A DNA stretch of 5,254 nucleotides from Clostridia bacterium (lineage in GTDB: Bacteria; Bacillota; Clostridia; Oscillospirales; Acutalibacteraceae): NCBI GenBank assembly GCA_900767015.1, contig CAAFXQ010000271.1, forward strand, positions 1-5,254. Direction: 5' to 3'. The position numbers and the translations under genes are program-made. The notes under the pieces were generated by a model. The model was not told the origin of the DNA and searched no databases. It saw nothing but the letters and a program-made list of their open reading frames with translations. This document shows, piece by piece, positions 1 through 4,146 of the stretch; the stretch's first letter is position 1, and each line of letters begins with the position of its first letter.

Positions 1-1
1 A

Positions 2-730
2 AAAGAGCGTCAGGTAATCGAGCTCAGAAAGCAGTTTACCGCCAATGCCTCCCATGAATTAAAGACCCCGCTTGCCATAATTCAAGGGTATGCAGAGGGT
101 CTGAAATACGGAATAACCGATGATTCACCGGAGGAATACTGCGACACGATCATCGAAGAAGTACAAAAGATGAATAACCTTGTTGTCCGGCTTCTTGAGG
201 TTACGAAATACGATTATCGGGGAAAGCTTATTTCCTGTGTGCCGATTTGTATTCATGACGAACTGGAGCGCTATCTTGATTCCGTGAGACTGATACTCCG
301 TCAAAAGAGTATTAAGATTGAGTTTGAGGTTTCTCCCGATTACATCGGATACAGTGACCGTGAACTGCTTGACAATGTTTTCGGAAATTATATTTCCAAT
401 GCCATCAGCCATTGTGAAAATGAAAAAATCATCAAAATCGCCTGTACACCTGTTAAAGACAGTTATAGAGTTTCCGTCTTTAATACAGGTAAGCCGATAG
501 CCGATGAAGATGTTGAGCATATCTGGCAAAGCTTTTACAGGGCGGATAAGGCGCATTCAAGAGCGGAGGGAAGATTCGGTCTCGGACTTTCGATCGTTGC
601 TGCGGCGCAGAACATTCAGGGCCGTGACTTCGGTGTAAAGAACCATGACGACGGGGTGGAATTCTGGTTCGATATTGCACGGTATGAAAAACCGAAGAGT
701 AATTATGAAAATCCGGCGGACAACTCATAA
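2..730 (+). CDS. Sensor histidine kinase, C-terminal part (truncated by window edge)
   Basis: This is the cytoplasmic kinase core of a two-component sensor, which autophosphorylates on histidine and passes the phosphate to a response regulator. The frame is open from base 2, so the N-terminal sensor, membrane segments and probable HAMP domain lie outside the window; 242 residues are visible. Seen in order: an H-box around His18 (NASHELKTPLA) in a HisKA helix, an N-box near residues 125-137 (GNYISNAISH, Asn129 and Asn133), a G1 box reading NTGKPI (161-166), an F-box FYRAD (178-182), and a G2 box GRFGLGLSIV (190-199). The G1 box has Asn where the classical DxGxG has Asp; from memory this NTG form is common in VanS-like clostridial kinases, so I do not read it as inactivation. 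The partner regulator is not in the window and may lie upstream. The last codons form the left arm of a terminator, and the stop codon sits in its loop. Confidence 0.93.
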   Translation, partial: KERQVIELRKQFTANASHELKTPLAIIQGYAEGLKYGITDDSPEEYCDTIIEEVQKMNNLVVRLLEVTKYDYRGKLISCVPICIHDELERYLDSVRLILRQKSIKIEFEVSPDYIGYSDRELLDNVFGNYISNAISHCENEKIIKIACTPVKDSYRVSVFNTGKPIADEDVEHIWQSFYRADKAHSRAEGRFGLGLSIVAAAQNIQGRDFGVKNHDDGVEFWFDIARYEKPKSNYENPADNS

Positions 731-755
731 CGTCCGCCGGATTCGGCTATTTTTT
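710..755 (+). terminator. Intrinsic terminator of the kinase gene, shared with the convergent gene
   Basis: A perfect 12-bp stem (710-721 with 732-743, arm AATCCGGCGGAC) encloses a 10-base loop. Six T residues follow at 750-755 after a 7-base gap. The kinase stop codon (728-730) is in the loop, and the left arm is coding. Read on the minus strand the same stem is followed directly by TTTT, so it may also end the phosphoesterase transcript, whose stop codon is only a few bases away (747-749). The spacing between stem and T-run is longer than ideal on the plus strand. Confidence 0.8.
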
Positions 756-1865
756 GATTGTTTTACACAAGCAAAAACCGGATGCACAAATTGCGGCTGC
801 GGCCGCAAGCTTTTTCGCTGTGCTTTTTGCCTGAGCCACAGACGACGGTGCGTGAGAGAGAATAAACTCACTTAACGGTTTAGACGGCGTATAGCGGCAA
901 AGCTCGTCCATTGTAACAGTATATGTACGGTAGCCGGTAAGATTGTTTTCTGACAGCTCAAAAATCCTGACGCCTCGTTTTTTACCCGGTCCGTAAGTCG
1001 AAAATCCGGCGCCCTGTGTGTAGCCGAGGTCAATTCCGTCAACATTTTTTACAAAGCTGTTGTTGTGATCATGGCCGACAAATACGCCGAGCACATCGCC
1101 TTTCTCCTTGAATGCTTCAAATTCACCGTTGTTGATTTCCGGCGAAGCGGGCGACTCAAGCATAAAGCCGCCGTCGGCTATCGAGTCGTCATAAAGCTTG
1201 TAATACTCATTTTTATGGGAGCCGAAAGCTTCTACACGTCCTTTGCTGAAACGGGAACATTTTTTTATCGCTTTGTAATACTCCGGAAGCGGAATATGCT
1301 GAAAAACAAGGGCAGGGAGGCAGGTGCCGTTATCAGACCGAAGCCGATCACGCTCTGCTTTGTACCACTCAATCTGCTCTTTGGAAACCGGTGCATAATT
1401 TCCGTTTTCATCTTTTGCGTTGGAATCAATGATATAAAGGCAAAAGATGTCTTTTTCACCTTTGCTGTCTTTTATCGGAATACAGTAGGTGCCGGGATCG
1501 CCCTGATTCCGGCTGTCGGGTATGTAACAGCCGTCAAGCTTCTGATATATTTTCATTTGCTCCCGGTTCGAAATACCGCAGTCACGGTCGTGATTTCCGA
1601 ATGTAACGGCAAACGGAATTTTATATTTTTGAATCGGTTCGGTAATACTAAGCAGCAGGTTTTCAATTTTATTGAGCGTGTCTTTTTTAAAAGACGAGGA
1701 ATATCCTTTCACCTGATCGCCCGTAAAAATGACAAGGTCAGGTCTTTCTCTTTCGATTGCAAGACCGATCAGCGAAACGGTGTCGGGATTCGGAACTGCG
1801 TTTTCCTGAACGTCGGCAATCTGCATGATTTTGAATTGTCCGTCTTTGAATTGAAGCGTTTGCAT
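747..1865 (-). CDS. Calcineurin-like metallophosphoesterase with hydrophobic C-terminal tail
   Basis: This is a 372-residue two-metal phosphoesterase of the calcineurin/purple-acid-phosphatase fold, closest by eye to the Dcr2/Siz1-type group. Its substrate cannot be told from sequence. Visible metal and active-site motifs are IADVQ (Asp18, with Gln20 where DxH is usual), FTGDQ (Asp50), FGNHD (Asn91, His92), FQH (His190) and GHDH (264-267). No signal peptide is visible. The last 22 residues are a lysine-flanked Ala/Ile/Cys/Phe-rich stretch (353-367) that could be a short tail anchor. The ATG at 1865 is chosen because AAGGAG lies 6 bases before it. The frame runs back to a TTG at 1922, but that TTG is part of a -35 box and the extra 19 codons are promoter and leader. 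It is transcribed alone, divergent from hpf and convergent with the kinase. Family is near certain; function is unknown. Confidence 0.92.
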   Translation of the reverse strand: MQTLQFKDGQFKIMQIADVQENAVPNPDTVSLIGLAIERERPDLVIFTGDQVKGYSSSFKKDTLNKIENLLLSITEPIQKYKIPFAVTFGNHDRDCGISNREQMKIYQKLDGCYIPDSRNQGDPGTYCIPIKDSKGEKDIFCLYIIDSNAKDENGNYAPVSKEQIEWYKAERDRLRSDNGTCLPALVFQHIPLPEYYKAIKKCSRFSKGRVEAFGSHKNEYYKLYDDSIADGGFMLESPASPEINNGEFEAFKEKGDVLGVFVGHDHNNSFVKNVDGIDLGYTQGAGFSTYGPGKKRGVRIFELSENNLTGYRTYTVTMDELCRYTPSKPLSEFILSHAPSSVAQAKSTAKKLAAAAAICASGFCLCKTIKK

Positions 1866-1871
1866 TTTGAT

Positions 1872-1877
1872 CTCCTT
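1872..1877 (-). promoter_or_regulatory. Ribosome binding site deciding the phosphoesterase start
   Basis: AAGGAG on the minus strand with a 6-base gap to the ATG at 1865-1863. No such site precedes the upstream in-frame TTG at 1922. It therefore fixes the start at 1865. Confidence 0.88.
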
Positions 1878-1893
1878 AAAGCTTTCTTTGAAG

Positions 1894-1922
1894 ACTATAC
1901 CATTTTTATACTCTTTTTTCAA
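1894..1922 (-). promoter_or_regulatory. Sigma-A-type promoter of the phosphoesterase gene
   Basis: On the minus strand, TTGAAA (1922-1917) is separated by exactly 17 bases from TATAGT (1899-1894), each 5 of 6 to consensus. Transcription would start near 1887, giving a leader of about 20 bases that contains the AAGGAG site. The TTG of the -35 box is in frame with the gene and can be mistaken for a start codon. Confidence 0.78.
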
Positions 1923-1966
1923 GCCCCTTAAATTGTGTTTAAACTAAGCGGGATACAATTCAACTG

Positions 1967-2034
1967 ACAGGAAAATAAAGGCTTGTCTTTGTAAATAATC
2001 AATAAAATTTCATAAAAACACTTTATTTTTCTGT
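1967..2034. repeat. 14-bp inverted repeat with 40-bp spacer upstream of hpf
   Basis: The arm ACAGGAAAATAAAG (1967-1980) is the reverse complement of CTTTATTTTTCTGT (2021-2034) except at one position (G1971 opposite T2030). The arm centres are 54 bp apart, about five helical turns. The right arm covers the likely -35 region of the hpf promoter, so a dimeric or looping operator is possible. The region is AT-rich, so chance is not excluded, and no known operator is recognised. Confidence 0.45.
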
Positions 2035-2053
2035 GAAACTGTGCTATTATAAT
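2022..2053 (+). promoter_or_regulatory. Probable hpf promoter
   Basis: TGCTATTATAAT at 2042-2053 offers either an extended -10 (TGC then TATTAT, 2045-2050) or a consensus TATAAT at 2048-2053. The -35 region is poor: TTTATT (2022-2027) at 17-base spacing, within a T-rich tract. A strong -10 with a weak -35 suits dependence on the TGn extension or an activator. The leader to the ATG would be about 60 bases. I could not match it to a stress or sporulation sigma consensus. Confidence 0.6.
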
Positions 2054-2079
2054 GCTGTAAAAAGCCTTGTAACCGGTCT

Positions 2080-2095
2080 AACGCCCTTCGGGGTT
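2080..2095 (+). other. Small GC-rich hairpin in the hpf leader
   Basis: CCC-TTCG-GGG (2084-2093) can form a short stem capped by a UUCG tetraloop, with a G-U pair at its base (2083/2094). Alternatively a 6-bp stem with one bulged G spans 2080-2095 around a UUC triloop. It ends about 9 bases before the AAAGGAG site. It may shield the 5' end or modulate loading of ribosomes, but it is weak and unproven. It lacks a T-run, so it is not a terminator. Confidence 0.3.
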
Positions 2096-2103
2096 TAATA
2101 TAG

Positions 2104-2110
2104 AAAGGAG
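2104..2110 (+). promoter_or_regulatory. Ribosome binding site deciding the hpf start
   Basis: AAAGGAG lies 9 bases before the ATG at 2120. Another in-frame ATG at 2111 directly abuts this site with no spacing and cannot be served by it, so 2120 is the start. Confidence 0.85.
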
Positions 2111-2119
2111 ATGACCTTT

Positions 2120-2650
2120 ATGAAGATAACGGTTATCGGAAGAAAATGCACACCAAGAGATTCCTTTAAGCAAAGAGCTGAAAAACGTCTGAAAAAGGTC
2201 GAAAAGTTCTTTGACAGCGAAGCCGAAGCGAAAATCACGGCAACGGTTGAAAAAACCGAACAGATTGTCGAAATTACGATTTTCTATAACGGCATGTTCT
2301 ATCGTTCTCAGGAGCGGGCTGTCAACATGAACGATGCTCTTGACCGCTGCGTCGACTCTCTTGTGCGTCAGATCCGCAAGAACAAGACGAAGGTCGAAAA
2401 AAGACTTCATGAGGGTGCTTTTGCGGCGTTTGATGCGATCGATGAGTTTGAACCGGAGGACGATTACGATGTTGTCCGCTCAAAGTCGATTCTGTTAAAG
2501 CCGGAAAGTGTCGAAGAAGCAATCCTTCAGATGAATCTTTTGGATCATCAGTTCTATATGTTCAAAAACAGCGGTGACGGCGACAAGATCTGCGTTGTTT
2601 ATGCCCGCAAAGACGGCGGTTACGGCTTAATAATTCCTGAAGAAGATTGA
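2120..2650 (+). CDS. hpf: Ribosome hibernation-promoting factor, long form (HPF/RaiA)
   Basis: Long HPF binds the 30S subunit in the decoding channel of idle ribosomes and, through its C-terminal domain, pairs two 70S ribosomes into inactive 100S dimers in stationary phase or stress. The protein is 176 residues, within the usual long-form range. Residues 1-98 form the Lys/Arg-rich ribosome-binding domain, opening MKITVIGRK with basic helix residues around 17-29 and 83-95. Residues 99-118 are an acidic linker (FEPEDDYD). Residues 119-176 are the dimerisation domain, with the conserved VRSKSILLKP, VEEAILQMNLLDHQF and VVYARKDGGYGLIIPE signatures. The start at 2120 follows AAAGGAG; a 2111 start would add only three residues and lacks spacing. 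It is preceded by its own promoter and followed by a terminator, so it is probably a single-gene unit. Neither secA nor other usual neighbours are in view. Confidence 0.96.
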   Translation: MKITVIGRKCTPRDSFKQRAEKRLKKVEKFFDSEAEAKITATVEKTEQIVEITIFYNGMFYRSQERAVNMNDALDRCVDSLVRQIRKNKTKVEKRLHEGAFAAFDAIDEFEPEDDYDVVRSKSILLKPESVEEAILQMNLLDHQFYMFKNSGDGDKICVVYARKDGGYGLIIPEED

Positions 2651-2675
2651 TTTCGGAATCATAATCTGTTAAAAT
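2647..2675 (+). promoter_or_regulatory. Probable promoter of the RNA methyltransferase gene
   Basis: TTGATT (2647-2652) overlaps the hpf stop codon, followed by a 17-base spacer and TAAAAT (2670-2675), with TGT immediately before it as an extended -10. The matches are 4 of 6 and 5 of 6. The predicted start, near 2681-2684, falls inside the left arm of the hpf terminator, so a transcript starting here could not fold the full stem. This explains how the downstream gene can be expressed behind a strong terminator. Confidence 0.55.
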
Positions 2676-2677
2676 AT

Positions 2678-2709
2678 TCAGCGGCAGTCTTCTGCCGCTG
2701 ATCTTTTTT
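2678..2709 (+). terminator. Intrinsic terminator of hpf
   Basis: A perfect 10-bp stem, TCAGCGGCAG (2678-2687) with CTGCCGCTGA (2692-2701), encloses a TCTT loop. It is followed by TC and six T residues (2704-2709). It lies 27 bases after the hpf stop. On the minus strand the stem is followed only by an interrupted, AT-rich stretch, so it is mainly a plus-strand terminator. Confidence 0.9.
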
Positions 2710-2728
2710 ATAAAGTGAGTTGAATAGC

Positions 2729-3844
2729 ATGAAAATAAATTTTGTCATTCCCTGTCTTCTGGGTCTTGAAAAACTGATTGCCGATGAGCTGAAAACCCTG
2801 GGCGCATCCGATGTTGCCGCCGAAAACGGAAGAGTTTTATTTTCCGGTGACGAGAACATTCTCGCAAGAGTCAATATTTGTTCACGCTACGCCGAAAGAG
2901 TGCAGATTCTTGTCGGATCTTTTGAAGCGATGAGCTTTGAAGATCTATTTCAGGGCACGAAAGCTTTGCCGTGGGAGGAATGGATCGGTGAGTATGATGC
3001 TTTTCCGGTCAAAGGCTATTCCATCAACTCGGCTTTATTCTCCGTCAGTGACTGCCAGTCGATCATCAAAAAAGCCGTTGTGGAAAGACTGAAGTCAAAG
3101 TACAACATTTCCTGGTTTGACGAAACGGGGCCGGTTCATCAGATTCAGTTTTCGATCATGAAAAACAAGGTGAGCCTGCTTCTTGATACGACCGGTGTCG
3201 GACTTCATAAGCGAGGCTACCGTCTTGAGGCCGGCGGTGCGCCGATCAAGGAAACTCTTGCCGCTTCGCTTTGCTGTCTTGCAAGGGTACGGGATTATCA
3301 TACGCTTTATGATCCGATGTGCGGTTCGGGCACGATCCTGATTGAAGGAGCAATGCTTGCCAACAATATTGCTCCCGGTGTCAACCGTAATTTTTCTGCT
3401 GAACGCTGGTCGAATATTTCCGGGGAAATCTGGAAAGAGGAGAGAGAGCGTGCCCGCTCGCTTGAAAAGCATGACAGCCCGTTTGTCGCTTACGGCTCGG
3501 ATATTGATTCTTCCTGTCTGGATATAGCAAAAGCCAACGCCCAAAGAGCAGGCGTTGACCGATATATCACATTTGAAAAAAGAGACTTAAAGGATTTCAC
3601 ACCGAAAAGCGAAAAGGGAACCGTTATCTGCAATCCGCCGTACGGGGAAAGACTGCTTGACCTGAAAGAGGCGGAAAGAATCTACAAGTTGATGGGCGAG
3701 CGTTTCGAAAGACGACACGGCTGGGCTTATTATATCATCAGTCCGTCCGAGGATTTCGAAGTATTTTTCTCAAGAAAAGCGGATAAACGCCGCAAGCTTT
3801 ACAACGGCATGATCAAGTGTCAGCTTTTCATGTATTTTAAATAA
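2729..3844 (+). CDS. rlmL: THUMP-domain RNA N2-guanine methyltransferase (RlmL/YpsC type)
   Basis: This 371-residue protein matches the N-terminal half of RlmKL, which in E. coli makes m2G2445 in 23S rRNA, and stand-alone Firmicute YpsC. It uses S-adenosylmethionine. Residues 1-50 carry the start typical of the family (GLEKLIADELKTLG), and a THUMP RNA-binding domain spans roughly 55-150. HKRGYR (160-165) leads into the methyltransferase domain, with motif I DPMCGSGTILIEGA (195-208), an acidic SAM-ribose motif GSDID (256-260), and the catalytic NPPYGERL (302-309), whose NPPY loop indicates an exocyclic amine of a base as target. There is no fused RlmK domain. The ATG at 2729 is preferred to a TTG at 2720, which has no spacing to the weak GTGAG site at 2715-2719. 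No terminator follows the stop. The exact position methylated in this organism is not known from sequence, so the symbol is by homology. Confidence 0.92.
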   Translation: MKINFVIPCLLGLEKLIADELKTLGASDVAAENGRVLFSGDENILARVNICSRYAERVQILVGSFEAMSFEDLFQGTKALPWEEWIGEYDAFPVKGYSINSALFSVSDCQSIIKKAVVERLKSKYNISWFDETGPVHQIQFSIMKNKVSLLLDTTGVGLHKRGYRLEAGGAPIKETLAASLCCLARVRDYHTLYDPMCGSGTILIEGAMLANNIAPGVNRNFSAERWSNISGEIWKEERERARSLEKHDSPFVAYGSDIDSSCLDIAKANAQRAGVDRYITFEKRDLKDFTPKSEKGTVICNPPYGERLLDLKEAERIYKLMGERFERRHGWAYYIISPSEDFEVFFSRKADKRRKLYNGMIKCQLFMYFK

Positions 3845-3850
3845 TAATGA

Positions 3851-4066
3851 TTATAGCTTGAAATCTTCCGCTGTGTAATCGGTATCGATACGAAGCTTCT
3901 TCGGCACTCTTTTAAGCGGGTCGTAATCGTAGCGCCTGCAATGGCTGTCAAGCGGCATTACACCGTCAAATTTACAAAGAGCAACCGATCTGTCATGGGG
4001 AACCTTGGCATAAATACAGTATTCACATCTCGGATCATGTTTTTTTCTGTCGTAATATTTCTGCAT
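3851..4066 (-). CDS. Small four-cysteine protein, function unknown
   Basis: This is a 71-residue protein with no recognised function. It has four cysteines, Cys14-x2-Cys17-x13-Cys31-x11-Cys43, a spacing that could bind zinc or an iron-sulfur cluster. A charged tail (YDPLKRVPKKL, then YTAEDFKL at the C-terminus) follows. From memory, similar short proteins with a YDPLKRVP-like segment recur across clostridia as unannotated proteins; I cannot verify this here. There is no signal peptide or membrane segment, so it is probably cytoplasmic. The start is ATG 4066: GGCGGTGA lies 5 bases before it, a one-mismatch Shine-Dalgarno. The longer frame begins at GTG 4075, but that GTG is part of this site. 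It ends 6 bases from the convergent methyltransferase stop with no terminator between. It follows the ylbJ-like gene on the same strand but has its own promoter candidate. Confidence 0.8.
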   Translation of the reverse strand: MQKYYDRKKHDPRCEYCIYAKVPHDRSVALCKFDGVMPLDSHCRRYDYDPLKRVPKKLRIDTDYTAEDFKL

Positions 4067-4071
4067 GAATT

Positions 4072-4079
4072 TCACCGCC
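4072..4079 (-). promoter_or_regulatory. Ribosome binding site deciding the start of the small cysteine gene
   Basis: On the minus strand GGCGGTGA (one mismatch to GGAGGTGA) stands 5 bases before ATG 4066. The in-frame GTG at 4075-4073 is inside it, so translation from that GTG is unlikely. Confidence 0.75.
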
Positions 4080-4117
4080 GATATCGTTTTAACGCAGCAA
4101 ACGAAAACTGCTGTACT

Positions 4118-4146
4118 ATAATAGCATAACCTTTATATTTTTTCAA
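4118..4146 (-). promoter_or_regulatory. Probable promoter of the small cysteine gene
   Basis: On the minus strand TTGAAA (4146-4141) is followed by a 17-base spacer and TATTAT (4123-4118), with TGC directly before it as an extended -10. Both boxes are 5 of 6. The -35 box lies within the last codons of the ylbJ-like gene. The ten bases TGCTATTATA also occur at the hpf promoter (2042-2051). Confidence 0.65.

Noticed and set aside
1680..1695. Palindrome GTCTTTTTTAAAAGAC
   Set aside because: It lies inside the phosphoesterase coding sequence, is A/T-rich with a 2-base loop too tight to fold, and has no following T-run.
1065..1931. A 288-codon open frame on the plus strand opposite the phosphoesterase
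   Set aside because: It has no Shine-Dalgarno or promoter and no recognisable domain. The minus strand there has intact catalytic motifs, a ribosome binding site and a promoter, so this is a shadow frame.
1931..1960. AATTGT...ACAATT inverted repeat around a GTTTAAAC palindrome
   Set aside because: Arms of six A/T-rich bases in an AT-rich spacer are expected by chance, and neither strand gives a convincing promoter with them.
3882..3891. Ten-base palindrome GTATCGATAC
   Set aside because: It is within the small cysteine gene, isolated, with no second copy or promoter context; likely chance.
4035..4046. Seven-T run on the plus strand that could end a transcript
   Set aside because: No stable GC stem precedes it, only three base pairs at best, so it is not a terminator candidate; the run comes from Lys codons on the minus strand.
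4095..4113. CAGCA/TGCTG hairpin between the small gene and its promoter
   Set aside because: A 5-bp stem with a 9-base loop, overlapping the expected transcript start and lacking a T-run on either strand; too weak to call.
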